This document shows, in pieces, positions 36,618-47,884 of a DNA stretch of 64,000 nucleotides; the first letter of the stretch is position 1, and each line of letters starts with the position of its first letter. The translations under genes and the position numbers were made by a program. The stretch comes from Pseudoduganella violaceinigra DSM 15887. Lineage in GTDB: Bacteria > Pseudomonadota > Gammaproteobacteria > Burkholderiales > Burkholderiaceae_D. Under the pieces are notes generated by a model that made no database searches, had not been told where the DNA came from, and worked only from the letters and a program-made list of their open reading frames with translations. Where the stretch lies: contig NZ_AUDI01000026.1 in assembly GCF_000425385.1 (NCBI RefSeq), forward strand, positions 1 through 64,000. Direction: 5' to 3'.

Positions 36618-37072
36618 TCCGCCATCGCCTCCGCAGGGAACAGGCGCGCCCGCAAATCCGCCGGCAGCAAAGCATCGACATCCACCAACTGCAGCATGCC
36701 GTGCGCATCGCCCGCGACCTGGCCCAGGAAGGGCGCGGCCTGCACGCCGCTTGGCGCCAGGTCCTGCTGCGCCACATCCTGCACCCCCTGTACGCGCTCG
36801 GCCATCAGGCCCAATGGACGCAGCCTGCCATCCGGACCGGTGTAATCGGCCACCACGATGCGCGTATCGAAATGCTGGCGCGCCGGTGCGCCGCCGCTGA
36901 GGCGCGCCAGGTCGATCACCGGCACCGGGTCGCCGTGCAGGTTCATCAGGCCTGCCACGCTGTCCGGCGCCAGCGGAATGCCTTTCAGTTCCAGCAGCGG
37001 CAAGACGCGCCGCACCTGCCGCAACGGCAGGCCGTAGCGGTCGGCGCCGATGTGGAAGACCAGGGCTTTCAT
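36614..37072 (-). CDS. wspB: CheW-type coupling protein WspB
   Basis: A 152-residue single-domain CheW adaptor (HIGADRYGLPLRQVRRVLPL, GLMNLHGDPVPVIDL). The start overlaps the wspA stop as ATGA and the end overlaps the wspC start, so translation is coupled on both sides. It should hold receptor and kinase together. Confidence 0.88.
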   Translation of the reverse strand: MKALVFHIGADRYGLPLRQVRRVLPLLELKGIPLAPDSVAGLMNLHGDPVPVIDLARLSGGAPARQHFDTRIVVADYTGPDGRLRPLGLMAERVQGVQDVAQQDLAPSGVQAAPFLGQVAGDAHGMLQLVDVDALLPADLRARLFPAEAMAE

Positions 37073-38880
37073 GTGTTGACCGCGAAGGTGGCCACGCTGG
37101 TTTGCAAGTCGCCGGCCGCATACTGCAGCTGGTGCACCGCCTCGCTGGTGGCCTTCAGCGATTCGACGGTCTGCTGGGTGGCGTCGTTGAGCTGCATCAT
37201 GGTCTCGGTGATCTGCTGCGCGCCGACGGCCTGCGCCTGCATGCCTTGCAGCACGGCGTCGAACTGCGGCGCCAGCTTCTGCACCTGGTCCATCACGCCC
37301 GACAACTGTTCGGTGACCTGGCGCACTTCGCCCACATTGCGGCGGATCTCTTCCGAGAATTTGTCCATGCCCATCACGCTGGCCGATACGGCCGACTGCA
37401 TTTCCTTCAGCATCTGCTCGATATCCCAGGTGGAAACCGACGTCTGGTCGGCCAGGCGCCGGATTTCCGTGGCCACCACCGAGAAGCCGCGCCCGGCCTC
37501 GCCGGCCTTTTCAGCCTCGATGGCGGCATTGAGCGAGAGGATATTGGTCTGGTCGGCCACCTTGGTGATGGTGGTCAGCACGGAATTGATATTGGACGCC
37601 TTCTCCGACAGCGCCGCCAGCTTGGCGTTGATCGAGTCGGTCGCGTTCACCATGGTTTGCATGGTCTGGTCCATGCGGCGCAAATTGCCTTGCGCGTCGG
37701 AGGTGGCGCTGGTGGTGTAGTCGGCCACGGCCGTGGCCTCTTCCATGGTCCGCAGCAGCTGCGATGTATTGGAGGAGATCTCCTTGGTGGTGCTGAGCAC
37801 TTCCACCGATGTCTGGGCCTGTTCGACGCCGGTCGCCTCCTGCTGCTTGGCCGATGCCGCGATCTCGGTGGCCGATGTGGTGACCTGGATGCCGGCCTTC
37901 TGCACATTGGTCAACAGCTGGCGCAGGTTGTCGAACATGCGCTGCAAGCCGCCGCCCAGCTGGCCGATGGCGTCCTCGCCGGAGACCGGGACCTTGCCTG
38001 TCAGGTCGCCGCCGGCGGCTTTTGACACCACATCGAGCAGTGAGTCGACTTTGGCGCGCAGCTCGTCGGTCAGGTCCTGTTCGCGTTGCGTGGCCGATTG
38101 CAGCTGCAGCGCCATTTTGTTGAAATCTTCGCTGACCTTGCCCAGTTCGTCGCTTGAGCTGACGGCAATGCGCGCCGACTGCTCGCCACTGCCCAGGCGC
38201 GACAGGCCGCTGGTCAGGTTGGCCAAGGGGACCAGGATGGCGCGTCCCAGGCTATAGGCAATCAGCAGCGACAGCCCGAACACCACGGCGCCGCCGCCTA
38301 TCATCAGCTTATTTTGGCTGGCATGCAGCTCGACGGTTTTGCTGCTGCGTTCGACCAGCAGGCGCCGCTCTTCGTCGCTGGCCTGGTCCAGCAGCTCGCG
38401 CGCGCTCGACACGACGGCGGCGGCCTCCTTCAGTTCCGACGACTGGCCCAATACGTCGGCCGCGCCTTTGGTATCGCCCAGCGCGCGCCGCTTTTCGATC
38501 TGGCGATGGATATTCACATCGGCCCAGGTGGCAAACAGGGCCTGCGCGCGCTTGAGGCGTTCGTTCTGCTGCGGGTTGTCTGCCGTCAGCTGGACCGCTT
38601 TTGCGATGTGCTGCTTCAGCTGCTCGCCATTATCGCGTTCGCTGGCGATGAAGCTTTCGTTGCCGGTCAGTATATAGCCGCGCGTATCGACCTGGATTTG
38701 CAGCGAAGCGTTGTTCACCCGATCCAGCTCGATCAGCACTTCCATCGTGTGCTTGTCCCAATGATTGGCATCGGTCAGGCGGCTGAAGTTGTTGTAAGCC
38801 AGGATCAGCAGGATCAGGATGACGGCGACGATGCTGCCGAAGCCCAGATACAGCTTGCTTCTGATACTCAGGTTGTTCAT
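37069..38880 (-). CDS. wspA: Methyl-accepting receptor WspA
   Basis: A 603-residue membrane receptor and the sensor of the Wsp surface-contact pathway. TM1 spans about residues 13-30, a periplasmic CHASE3-type helical domain follows (ILTGNESFIASERDNGEQLK), and TM2 is near 190-208. HAMP and a cytoplasmic signalling hairpin come next, with the conserved tip (VADQTNILSLNAAIEAEKAG). ATG at 38880 is the first codon of the cytoplasmic N-tail, with GGGAG upstream. It heads the seven-gene operon. Confidence 0.92.
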   Translation of the reverse strand: MNNLSIRSKLYLGFGSIVAVILILLILAYNNFSRLTDANHWDKHTMEVLIELDRVNNASLQIQVDTRGYILTGNESFIASERDNGEQLKQHIAKAVQLTADNPQQNERLKRAQALFATWADVNIHRQIEKRRALGDTKGAADVLGQSSELKEAAAVVSSARELLDQASDEERRLLVERSSKTVELHASQNKLMIGGGAVVFGLSLLIAYSLGRAILVPLANLTSGLSRLGSGEQSARIAVSSSDELGKVSEDFNKMALQLQSATQREQDLTDELRAKVDSLLDVVSKAAGGDLTGKVPVSGEDAIGQLGGGLQRMFDNLRQLLTNVQKAGIQVTTSATEIAASAKQQEATGVEQAQTSVEVLSTTKEISSNTSQLLRTMEEATAVADYTTSATSDAQGNLRRMDQTMQTMVNATDSINAKLAALSEKASNINSVLTTITKVADQTNILSLNAAIEAEKAGEAGRGFSVVATEIRRLADQTSVSTWDIEQMLKEMQSAVSASVMGMDKFSEEIRRNVGEVRQVTEQLSGVMDQVQKLAPQFDAVLQGMQAQAVGAQQITETMMQLNDATQQTVESLKATSEAVHQLQYAAGDLQTSVATFAVNT

Positions 38881-39053
38881 GCGCAGGCTCCCGGAGTTGA
38901 CTTTCGAACGAATGTAGCAAAAAAGCATGGAGGGCGCAAAGTAATCGCAGCGCATGCCTGCATTTTGCAAGTTAAAGAAACCGTGCTGGCAGCTTTGCAT
39001 GGCCGGCAAGTGTTGATACGATAAGCCGCAGCTCGCTCCCCTGGAGATCCGCC

Positions 39054-39521
39054 ATGAAATCCCGGACGCTGGTTTGCGCGCACGTCCTGGCCGCCGTATG
39101 CATTGCAAGCGGCGCCAATGCCCATGCTGGCGACGTGCCTGCCGGGCAGCTGCGCATTGCCGGGTCGAGTACCATGGCGCCGCTGGTGGCGGCCATCGCC
39201 CAGCGTTTCCGCACGCGCTATCCGGCGGTCGGCATCAGCGTCGAAGCGGGCGGTTCGGGCCGCGGCCTGGCGGAGACCCGGGCCGGCAATGTCAGCATAG
39301 GGATGGTGTCGCGCGCCATTGGCGCAAGCGACAAGGGCCTGTATAGCTTGCCGATTGGACGCGACGGTGTTGCGCTGGTCGTACACGGGGCCAATCCCGT
39401 GCAAACGCTGCCGGCACGGCAGGTTGCCGCTATCTTCACCAAGCCATGGAACAACGAATCGATGCGCCGCCGCGTGCGCGAAGCATTCCGCCATCACAGC
39501 CTGGCGCGCGAATACAGTTGA
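39054..39521 (+). CDS. PstS-like phosphate-binding protein, C-terminally truncated
   Basis: A 155-residue protein with signal peptide (MKSRTLVCAHVLAAVCIASGANA) and the first lobe of a phosphate-type periplasmic binding protein: LRIAGSSTMAPLVAAIAQRF, EAGGSGRGLAETRAGNVSIG and VSRAI. Full-length members have roughly twice this length; homology stops after VAAIF and the last ~28 residues (TKPWNNESMRRRVREAF...) look unrelated. I find no shifted-frame continuation downstream. It may be a decayed gene or a one-lobe protein. No pst genes are nearby. Confidence 0.6.
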   Translation: MKSRTLVCAHVLAAVCIASGANAHAGDVPAGQLRIAGSSTMAPLVAAIAQRFRTRYPAVGISVEAGGSGRGLAETRAGNVSIGMVSRAIGASDKGLYSLPIGRDGVALVVHGANPVQTLPARQVAAIFTKPWNNESMRRRVREAFRHHSLAREYS

Positions 39522-39527
39522 AGGACG

Positions 39528-39557
39528 AAAAAAAAACGGGCCGCATGGGCGGCCCGT
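39528..39557 (-). terminator. Rho-independent terminator of argG
   Basis: On the minus strand a 9-bp stem (ACGGGCCGC/GCGGCCCGT, 4-nt loop) is followed by eight or nine T, 20 nt after the argG stop. The T-run orientation assigns it to the minus-strand arginine genes. Confidence 0.9.
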
Positions 39558-39576
39558 CCGTCGTGGCGGAATGGTG

Positions 39577-40809
<1,233 letters not shown>

Positions 40810-40816
40810 GGTTTTC

Positions 40817-41758
40817 TCAGTCAGTTGGGTGTTCGGTATCGATGCGGCCAAGGAGTAAATACTCGATCAGGGCTTTTTGCACATGCAGGCGGTTTTCGGC
40901 TTCGTCCCAGACCACGGATTGCGGGCCGTCGATGACGTCGGCGGCCACTTCCTCGCCGCGGTGGGCTGGCAGGCAGTGCATGAACAGGGCGTCCGGCTTG
41001 GCGCGCGCCATCTTGGCCGCATCCACGATCCAGCCGTCGAAGGCCTTCAGGCGGGCGGCGTTTTCCTCTTCATAGCCCATCGAGGTCCACACGTCGGTGT
41101 TGACCAGGTCCGCGCCTTCGCAGGCGTCGGACGGGTTGGCGAAGAAGGTGAAGCGGTCGGTCGAGACCAGCGACATGTCCATGTCGTAGCCGTGCGGCGT
41201 GGAGACATTGACGTGGAAGCCGAAGACTTCGGCCGCCTGCAGCCAGGAATACAGCATATTGTTGGCGTCGCCCACCCAGGCCACCACCTTGCCCTTGATC
41301 GAGCCGCGGTGCTCGATATAGGTGAAGATGTCGGCGAAGACCTGGCACGGGTGATGCTCGTTGGTCAGGCCGTTAATCACCGGCACGCGCGAATAGGCGG
41401 CGAAACGCTCGATGATGTCCTGGCCGAAGGTGCGCACCATGATGATGTCGCACATGCGCGACATGACCTGGCCGGCGTCTTCCACCGGTTCGCCGCGGCC
41501 CAGCTGGGAATCGCGGGTGTTCAGGTAGATCGCGGCGCCGCCCAGCTGGTGCATGCCGGCTTCGAAGGAGAGGCGGGTGCGGGTCGAGTTCTTGTCGAAC
41601 ACCATGACCAGGGTGCGGTCGATCAGGGGATGGTAGATCTCGTAGGCTTTGAACTTGCGCTTGATTTCCGCGGCGCGGGCGATCACGTATTCGTACTCCT
41701 CCAGGCTCAGGTCCTTGAACTGGAGATAGTGCTTGATGCTTTTAGGTGGTATAGACAT
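40817..41758 (-). CDS. argF: Ornithine carbamoyltransferase
   Basis: A 313-residue enzyme making citrulline from ornithine and carbamoyl phosphate. The carbamoyl-phosphate site STRTR is in [12 protein letters not shown], with [15 protein letters not shown] and the catalytic Cys in [12 protein letters not shown]. The ATG has AAAG-type context and lies 45 nt from the kinase gene. It forms an arginine operon with argG. Confidence 0.96.
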   Translation of the reverse strand: MSIPPKSIKHYLQFKDLSLEEYEYVIARAAEIKRKFKAYEIYHPLIDRTLVMVFDKNSTRTRLSFEAGMHQLGGAAIYLNTRDSQLGRGEPVEDAGQVMSRMCDIIMVRTFGQDIIERFAAYSRVPVINGLTNEHHPCQVFADIFTYIEHRGSIKGKVVAWVGDANNMLYSWLQAAEVFGFHVNVSTPHGYDMDMSLVSTDRFTFFANPSDACEGADLVNTDVWTSMGYEEENAARLKAFDGWIVDAAKMARAKPDALFMHCLPAHRGEEVAADVIDGPQSVVWDEAENRLHVQKALIEYLLLGRIDTEHPTD

Positions 41759-41789
41759 CTTTGCAAAGTTTTGCTGCGGTGGGCTAAAG

Positions 41790-41795
41790 ATTATA
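41790..41795 (-). promoter_or_regulatory. Candidate -10 box of argF-argG
   Basis: On the minus strand a perfect TATAAT stands 31 nt before the argF ATG, in the short gap after the kinase gene. The -35 position does not match well, so the promoter is tentative. Confidence 0.4.
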
Positions 41796-41803
41796 CGGGC
41801 ATT

Positions 41804-44638
41804 TCAATAAATGGTGGCCGGGCGTTCGGGGTCGTGGCTGGGCGCCGTGATTGGTAGGTCCAGCGTGAAGGTGGTGCCGGCGCTGCCGCTGGCCACGGCA
41901 ATCTGGCCGCCCAGCAGGGAGGTGACGATGTTGTAGCTGATCGATAGTCCCAGCCCCGAACCGCCGTGCCCCAGCTTGGTGGTGAAGAAAGGGTCGAAGA
42001 TGCGCCCCAGGTTTTCCGGGGCGATGCCGCTGCCGTCGTCGCTGAAGGCCACCAGCACGCGGCCTTCCACCGGCGTGGTGGCGCGCAGGCGCATCTGGCC
42101 GCCTTCGCGCCCGTCGAAGGCGTGCAGCAGGGAGTTGTTGATCAGGTTTGTGATGACCTGGCCGAAGGGGCCGGGATAGCTGTCAAGCATGACCAATTCC
42201 GGTACGTCGAAGTCGATCAGGTGGCAATCCTTGCGGATGCGGTTCATCACAGTGGCGACGATTTCATGCGTCACCTGGTGCAGGTTGAAGATGCGGCGCT
42301 GCTCGGTGGTGCGGTCAACTGCCACCTGCTTGAAGCTCGACACCAGGTCGGCCGCGCTGTGCAGGCCGCGCATCACCAGGGCGGAAGCGGTGCGCGTGTC
42401 GTCGATAAAGGCCAGCAGTTCGGACTTGCGCAGGCCCGGGCCCTTGACCGCCGCCTCCAGCTCATTGGTTTTCTGCTCCAGCGTGCTGGCGATCAGCAGG
42501 CTGTTGCCGATCGGCGTATTCAATTCATGCGCCACGCCCGCCATCAGCGAGCCGAGGGCGGCCAGCTTTTCCTGCGACACCAGCTGCGACTGCGCTTCTT
42601 GCAACTGGCTGTAGGCATGGGCATTATCCAGCGCGATGGCGCCGTAAGCGCACAGGGTGCGGAAGATCAGGCGTTCGCGTTCGCCGTAGGCATTGGCATG
42701 CATGGCCTGCACCGTCATCACGCCCAGTACCCGCTCGCCCACCAGCAGGGGCACGTACAAGGCGCTGCGGCTGGCCGCCGTGCCGGGCGTGACCAGGCTG
42801 TCGCGTTCGGGCGGGATCTCGCCGATATACACCTCGCGCCGCTCGCGCAGGCACTGCGCGGTGTAGGCGGTGGCGTGGTCGACGGCGATGGCGTTGCGCG
42901 GCAGCGCCTTGCCGGCCTCCACGCCGAACGCCCGTTCCAGCTTGCTGCCGGAGGCGTCGACCAGGTAGACGGCAAAGGTATTGGCCGAGAGCAGGGCGTG
43001 CGTATGGCGGTCCAGCGCCTGGAAGACGGCGCGGGCATCGAGGTGGGTGGTGATTTCCTGGCCGATGGCCGACAGCCGTTCCAGCAGCTTGCTGGTCTGC
43101 TGCAGCACTTCGGCGCGGCGCGCCTCCGACATGGCCAGTTCGCGGTGGTGCATGCCTTCGGCGCGCGCCTGCTCGGTCTGGTGGTGCACCTGCATGGCGA
43201 TGGCGCGGCTGGTCGCTTCCAGCGTATGGGTCTTTTCGCGCGCCGCGCTGGCGGCCGTCGACATGGCATAGGCGCGGCTGAAGTCGCCCAGGCGCGCATA
43301 CTCGGCGCCCAGGGCGTCATACAGGTCGCCCGGCACCGTATAACCCTTGATGGTCTGGGCCGCCTCCAGCGCCTTGTGCAGGTAGTGCAGGCGCGCGTTG
43401 GGCGCTGCCATGCCAGGCGGCGACGACAGCTGCAGCTGGCCGTGGATCAAGGCCAGCACGCGCAGCGCGGCCACGTGGTGGAAGACATTATGGTGGCGCG
43501 CCGCGCGCTCCACCGCCAGCTGCGCCATGTCCAGCGCCTCCAGCGAGCGGTTCAGGTAGCACAGGGCATGCGCCTGGCCGCGCAGGGCGACGATCTTGAA
43601 GTCGCCCTGCTGCAGCGCCTCGGCGCGGTCCGACAGGCGCTGGAACGCGTCCAGCGCTTCGCCGAAATCCTTTTTGTCCAGACACAGGTCGCCCAGGTGC
43701 TGCAGGGCGATGGCGTAGCTGCGGCCGTTGGCCTGCGGCGCCAAAATCACCAGGGCTTCGCGCAGCAGCTCCTCGGCCGCATCGAGCCGGCCTAGGCGGC
43801 GCACGATGTCCGCCGTGTGCACCAGGCAGGAGCCGATGCTGCGCGGCCAGCCGGTCGGTTTGGCCAGCTCCATGGCGCGCTGCATCCACTCCAGGCCGGA
43901 ATGGTGGTCGTTCAGCTGCGAGAATTTTTCCGCGATATTGGTGGCAGCAGTTGCGGCGGCCCGGATCTGGCCGGTTTCCAGCGCCGCCTCGTAGCTGCGG
44001 ATATAGAAAGCCGCCGAATTGCCGATGTCGCCGGCCTGGCTGGCGGCGATGGCGAAGAAATCGTTGATCCAGCATTCCACGCCGGGCGGCGCGTCCTGCT
44101 CCAGGTTGAAGCGCTTGCCCCAGCGCTCAGTGGCGGCATGCAGGTCGCGCAGCGCCGCCCAGCGTGCCTGCACCGCGTCGGCGATGGCGGCGCGCTGTTC
44201 GTCGTCCGCCGCGTGGGCGGCCTCGGAGCATGCTTCCAGCTCGGCGTCGCGCTGGGCGTGGTTGCCGCGGTCGACGGAGATCCAGGCTTTCAGCCAGTGC
44301 GCATCGGCCCGTCCAGCATGGTCGCCCTGCGCGGTAAAGACGTCCTGCGCGCGGGCGGCCAGGGCGGCGCCGGCCTCCAGCTCGCCGTCCAGCCAGCGGA
44401 TCTCGCCGTCGACCAGTTGCAAGCGCGCTTCCAGCTGCGCTCTGTTAGCTTCCGGCAGCTGGGCCGACGGCAGCAGCTCGGCCGCCTCCTGCGCCAACTG
44501 GCGCGCACGCTTGCCGTCGCGCTGGCGCAGGTGCCAGGCCAGGGGCAGCAGCACCGGCAGCCGCGCCATGCCGCGCAGCGGCAGGAGCTCGAGCTCCCAC
44601 TGGGCAACGGCGTCGTCGTCGGCAAACAGCTGCTGCAT
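41804..44638 (-). CDS. Soluble sensor histidine kinase with TPR and GAF domains
   Basis: A 944-residue kinase without signal peptide or membrane segments. Residues about 1-500 are helical TPR-like repeats, 500-545 form a coiled coil, and 550-690 a GAF domain (SANTFAVYLVDASGSKLERA, SALYVPLLVGERVLGVMTVQ). The phospho-acceptor is His704 in GVAHELNTPIGNSL. A HATPase domain follows (NLINNSLLHAF, FSDDGSGIAPENLGRIFDPF, GGSGLGLSISYNIV). No response regulator is encoded next to it, so its partner is elsewhere. The layout suggests sensing of a cytoplasmic protein or small ligand. Confidence 0.88.
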   Translation of the reverse strand: MQQLFADDDAVAQWELELLPLRGMARLPVLLPLAWHLRQRDGKRARQLAQEAAELLPSAQLPEANRAQLEARLQLVDGEIRWLDGELEAGAALAARAQDVFTAQGDHAGRADAHWLKAWISVDRGNHAQRDAELEACSEAAHAADDEQRAAIADAVQARWAALRDLHAATERWGKRFNLEQDAPPGVECWINDFFAIAASQAGDIGNSAAFYIRSYEAALETGQIRAAATAATNIAEKFSQLNDHHSGLEWMQRAMELAKPTGWPRSIGSCLVHTADIVRRLGRLDAAEELLREALVILAPQANGRSYAIALQHLGDLCLDKKDFGEALDAFQRLSDRAEALQQGDFKIVALRGQAHALCYLNRSLEALDMAQLAVERAARHHNVFHHVAALRVLALIHGQLQLSSPPGMAAPNARLHYLHKALEAAQTIKGYTVPGDLYDALGAEYARLGDFSRAYAMSTAASAAREKTHTLEATSRAIAMQVHHQTEQARAEGMHHRELAMSEARRAEVLQQTSKLLERLSAIGQEITTHLDARAVFQALDRHTHALLSANTFAVYLVDASGSKLERAFGVEAGKALPRNAIAVDHATAYTAQCLRERREVYIGEIPPERDSLVTPGTAASRSALYVPLLVGERVLGVMTVQAMHANAYGERERLIFRTLCAYGAIALDNAHAYSQLQEAQSQLVSQEKLAALGSLMAGVAHELNTPIGNSLLIASTLEQKTNELEAAVKGPGLRKSELLAFIDDTRTASALVMRGLHSAADLVSSFKQVAVDRTTEQRRIFNLHQVTHEIVATVMNRIRKDCHLIDFDVPELVMLDSYPGPFGQVITNLINNSLLHAFDGREGGQMRLRATTPVEGRVLVAFSDDGSGIAPENLGRIFDPFFTTKLGHGGSGLGLSISYNIVTSLLGGQIAVASGSAGTTFTLDLPITAPSHDPERPATIY

Positions 44639-44648
44639 GGGCGTCCTG

Positions 44649-45548
44649 TCAGTAAAGCGTTTGCGAAGACTCGTGCAGCAGCTGGCCGTACAGGGTATGC
44701 CGCATCGTCGCGATCTTGCCCTCGTTGACCGCTTCCAGCACGGCGCACTGCGGCTCGCTCAGGTGCCGGCAATTGTAGAAACGGCAGTTGCCAAGATAGG
44801 GCTGGAAGTCCCGGAAGGCCCGTTCCAGCATGCCTTCGCTCAGGTGATACAGGCCGAACTCCTGGAAGCCCGGCGAATCGATCACGCTCGAACCGGGCCC
44901 CACGTGGTACAGGCGGGTGAAGGTGGTGGTGTGCTTGCCGGTATCGAGCGCTTCGCTGATTTCGCGGGTGGCGATATCGGCGTCCGGCACCAGCAGGTTG
45001 ATCAGGGACGACTTGCCCATGCCGGACTGGCCGATCAGGATCGAGGACTGCCCCTGCAGCAGCGGCGCCAGCGCGGCGCCGGTCTGCTCCGGCAGGCCGG
45101 TCGCCGACACCTCCAGCACTTCATAGCCCATGGCCGCATACACTTGCAGGCGCTTGCGCGCGTGTTCGAGCATCTCCGTGACGTCCACCTTGTTCAGCAG
45201 CAGGCGGACGTGGATGCCGGCCGCCTCCGCCGCCACCAGGGCGCGCGACACCAGGTCGTCCGAGAAGCTGGGCTCCGTTGCGACCACGATGAAGAGCTGG
45301 TCGACATTGGCCGCCAGCAGCTTGGATTTGTACTGATCGGAGCGGTACAGCAGGGTCTTGCGCTCCTGGATCTTGTCGATCACCGCCTGGTCGGGCGACG
45401 TCAGGGTCAGGTCGACCAGGTCGCCCACGGCGACATTGGTCTTCTTGCCGCGCGTGACGCATTGCAGGCGCTGGCCTTCCGCTTCCGCCAGGTAGTGGCG
45501 ACCGTGGGCTGCGATGATGGTACCGGTGCGTTGCGTTCCCTTGCTCAT
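44649..45548 (-). CDS. rsgA: Ribosome biogenesis GTPase RsgA
   Basis: A 299-residue circularly permuted GTPase that helps mature the 30S subunit. An OB-fold N-terminal domain is followed by G4 ([10 protein letters not shown]), G1 ([14 protein letters not shown]) and G3 ([10 protein letters not shown]). The zinc-binding [14 protein letters not shown] segment completes the family pattern. Its start overlaps the pterin dehydratase stop by 4 nt. Confidence 0.95.
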   Translation of the reverse strand: MSKGTQRTGTIIAAHGRHYLAEAEGQRLQCVTRGKKTNVAVGDLVDLTLTSPDQAVIDKIQERKTLLYRSDQYKSKLLAANVDQLFIVVATEPSFSDDLVSRALVAAEAAGIHVRLLLNKVDVTEMLEHARKRLQVYAAMGYEVLEVSATGLPEQTGAALAPLLQGQSSILIGQSGMGKSSLINLLVPDADIATREISEALDTGKHTTTFTRLYHVGPGSSVIDSPGFQEFGLYHLSEGMLERAFRDFQPYLGNCRFYNCRHLSEPQCAVLEAVNEGKIATMRHTLYGQLLHESSQTLY

Positions 45549-45898
45549 GCCTGGCCCAGTGCATCGGCCTTGGCGGCGCAGATGAAATCGTTGATCGACA
45601 AGCCGTTCACCGAGTGCGTGTCATAGCGCACCTGGCAGGTCTTGTAGTCCACCACCAGCTGCGGGTGGTGATCTTCGCGGTGGGAGATGAAGGCCAGCGC
45701 GTTCACAAAGGCCATCGTCTCGTAGTAGTTGTTGAAGCCGAAGGTGTTCACCAGCTTGCCGCTGGCCATGCTCCAGCCGTCCAGCAACTGGACCAGACGC
45801 AAGGCTTCCGGCGCGTCCAGGGCTTGGGTCTGGTGGCTGCAGCGCAGCGCGCGCAGGTCGGCTGCGGTGTGGATGTTCGCTGTCATGAGCGCTGTCAT
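45545..45898 (-). CDS. Pterin-4a-carbinolamine dehydratase
   Basis: A 117-residue small enzyme that dehydrates 4a-hydroxytetrahydrobiopterin to recycle pterin cofactor. The catalytic histidine cluster [10 protein letters not shown] and the [20 protein letters not shown] region are conserved. An alternative start is ATG at 45886, which gives a more usual N terminus. No aromatic amino acid hydroxylase gene is adjacent. Confidence 0.92.
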   Translation of the reverse strand: MTALMTANIHTAADLRALRCSHQTQALDAPEALRLVQLLDGWSMASGKLVNTFGFNNYYETMAFVNALAFISHREDHHPQLVVDYKTCQVRYDTHSVNGLSINDFICAAKADALGQA

Positions 45899-47166
45899 TG
45901 GGATACTGCCAGGTTGAGTTGACGGATCCGCACGCTGGCGGGCGGGTGCGAATCGTAGAAGGCTGAATGCAGGGGATCGGGCGTCAGGGTCGAGGCATTA
46001 TCCTCGTACATCTTGACCAGGGCCGACACCAGGTCGCGCGCGTCGGTATGCTTGGCGGCGAAGGCATCGGCCTCGAACTCGTGCTGGCGCGAGCTGAGCG
46101 AGGTCAATGGGCCGAACAGGAAGGTAAATACCGGCAGCACCAACATGAACAGGATCAGCGCCAACGCGTCGTTGGACTGGCCGGGCACGATGATCGGATT
46201 GACGCCCAGGCCGGTGTAGAACCACAGCTGGTTTTTCAGGTAGCCAAGCAGGGCCAGGAAGCCGAGCGAGAGTCCGAACATCACCACGATACGCTTGATG
46301 ATGTGCTTCAGCTTGAAGTGGCCCAGTTCGTGCGCCAGCACCGCTTCCACCTCCTGCGGCGACAGACTGGAGACCAGGGTGTCATAGAACACGATGCGCT
46401 TGGCCGCGCCGAAGCCGGAGAAGTAGGCATTGCCATGGGCGCTGCGCTTGGAGCCGTCCATCACGAACAGGCCCTTGGAAGCGAAGCCCACGCGCGCCAT
46501 CAAGCCTTCGATGCGCTGCTTCAGCGACTCGTCGGCCAGTGGCGTGAATTTATTGAACAGGGGCGCGATGAAGTTGGGGTAAAGCGCCATCACCAGCAAC
46601 TGGAAGCCGCACCACACGAACCAGGCGTACAGCCACCACAAGCTGCCCGACTTCTCCATCAGGGCCAGGATGACCCACAGCAGCGGCAGGCCGATCACGG
46701 CGGCGATGCCGACGCCCTTGGCCATATCGAAAAAGAACAGGCCCTTGCTCATCTTGTTGAAACCGAAGCGCTCTTCCAGCGTGAACTGGCGGTAGTAATC
46801 GAGCGGCAGGTCGATCAGGCCGGACACCAGGGCGAACGCCAGCACCAGGCCAAGCTGGTACAGCATGCCGCCGCCGGTGGCGTTGAACACGGCGGCCGAC
46901 AGCCATTGCAGGCCGCCCAGCAAGGTAAAGCCCACCAGCGCGAGGCTGGAAATGAGCATGTTCACCAGCCCAAGCTTGGTGCGCGCGATGGTGTAATCGG
47001 CGGCCTTCTGGTGCGCCGCGAGGGGAATCTTTTCAGCGAAATCAGCCGGCACGGCGGCACGGTTCTGCATCACATGGCGGATGTGGCGCGAAGCGAGCCA
47101 GAAGCGCACCAGCAAGGTCGATACTAAAAATGCAATGAACAAAAACGAAAACGCGTGTGAATACAT
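45895..47166 (-). CDS. M48 family membrane metallopeptidase (CAAX protease-like)
   Basis: A 423-residue integral-membrane zinc peptidase of the Ste24/CAAX prenyl protease type. An N-terminal membrane domain of about five helices carries the RFGFNKM motif. The zinc site HELGH is at residues 279-283 in [15 protein letters not shown], and the downstream Glu lies in [10 protein letters not shown]. In bacteria it is thought to clear or process membrane proteins. It overlaps the dehydratase gene by 4 nt and is divergent from orn. Confidence 0.92.
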   Translation of the reverse strand: MYSHAFSFLFIAFLVSTLLVRFWLASRHIRHVMQNRAAVPADFAEKIPLAAHQKAADYTIARTKLGLVNMLISSLALVGFTLLGGLQWLSAAVFNATGGGMLYQLGLVLAFALVSGLIDLPLDYYRQFTLEERFGFNKMSKGLFFFDMAKGVGIAAVIGLPLLWVILALMEKSGSLWWLYAWFVWCGFQLLVMALYPNFIAPLFNKFTPLADESLKQRIEGLMARVGFASKGLFVMDGSKRSAHGNAYFSGFGAAKRIVFYDTLVSSLSPQEVEAVLAHELGHFKLKHIIKRIVVMFGLSLGFLALLGYLKNQLWFYTGLGVNPIIVPGQSNDALALILFMLVLPVFTFLFGPLTSLSSRQHEFEADAFAAKHTDARDLVSALVKMYEDNASTLTPDPLHSAFYDSHPPASVRIRQLNLAVSQ

Positions 47167-47223
47167 TCTATGCCTGTGAGAAAATGGCGGATTAATCTGC
47201 CTTATATTGCCTTAGAGAGAATT

Positions 47224-47811
47224 ATGTCACAAGCGAACGACACCCCAGCAACCCCGGCAACCCCACAGCGCCCGAATGAGATGAACCTGGTGTGGGTGGA
47301 TATGGAAATGACCGGCCTGGAGCCCGAGACCGACCGTATCATTGAAGTGGCCATGGTGGTCACCGACATGCACCTGAACATCCTGGCCGAGGGCCCGGTG
47401 CTGGCGATCCACCAGTCGGACGCGACGCTGGACAAGATGGATGCCTGGAACAAGGGTACCCACGGCCGCTCCGGCCTGATCGAGCGCGTCAAGGCGTCGA
47501 CCGTGAGCGAAGCCCAGGCCGAAGCCGAGCTGATCGCCTTCATGCGCCAATGGGTACCGAACGGCAAATCGCCGATGTGCGGCAATACGATCGGCCAGGA
47601 CCGCCGCTTCATGGTCAAGTATATGCCGAAGCTGGAAGCGTTCTTCCACTACCGCAACATCGACGTCTCGACCCTGAAAGAACTGGGCCGCCGCTGGAAG
47701 CCGGAAATGGTGTCCGGCTTCAAGAAAGCGCAAAAGCACACCGCGCTGGCCGACATCATCGAATCGATTGAAGAACTGAAGTACTACCGCGAACACTTCA
47801 TCAAACTGTGA
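47224..47811 (+). CDS. orn: Oligoribonuclease
   Basis: A 195-residue DEDDh 3'-5' exonuclease that degrades di- to pentanucleotides, including pGpG from c-di-GMP turnover. Asp26 and Glu28 lie in [20 protein letters not shown], and the [11 protein letters not shown] and final [14 protein letters not shown] motifs supply the other acidic residues and His. A short Thr/Pro/Ala-rich N-terminal extension ([11 protein letters not shown]) is added. ATG at 47224 is used because the fold starts soon after; the frame is open upstream. Confidence 0.95.
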   Translation: MSQANDTPATPATPQRPNEMNLVWVDMEMTGLEPETDRIIEVAMVVTDMHLNILAEGPVLAIHQSDATLDKMDAWNKGTHGRSGLIERVKASTVSEAQAEAELIAFMRQWVPNGKSPMCGNTIGQDRRFMVKYMPKLEAFFHYRNIDVSTLKELGRRWKPEMVSGFKKAQKHTALADIIESIEELKYYREHFIKL

Positions 47812-47815
47812 TCAC

Positions 47816-47866
47816 GGCCGAGCCCGTGGCAACCTTGGGGTCAGGCTCTTGGGTTGCCACGGGCTC
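47816..47866. repeat. 51-bp palindromic repeat, left copy flanking the Cys-rich gene cluster
   Basis: The sequence forms a hairpin (GCCCGTGGCAA pairing with TTGCCACGGGC) around the core CTTGGGGTCAGGCTCTT. It lies between the orn stop and the end of the first Cys-rich gene. It is matched in inverted orientation at 48618-48668, with 29 consecutive identical bases. Confidence 0.9.
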
Positions 47867-47884
47867 TACTTTTAAGCCGCTGGC

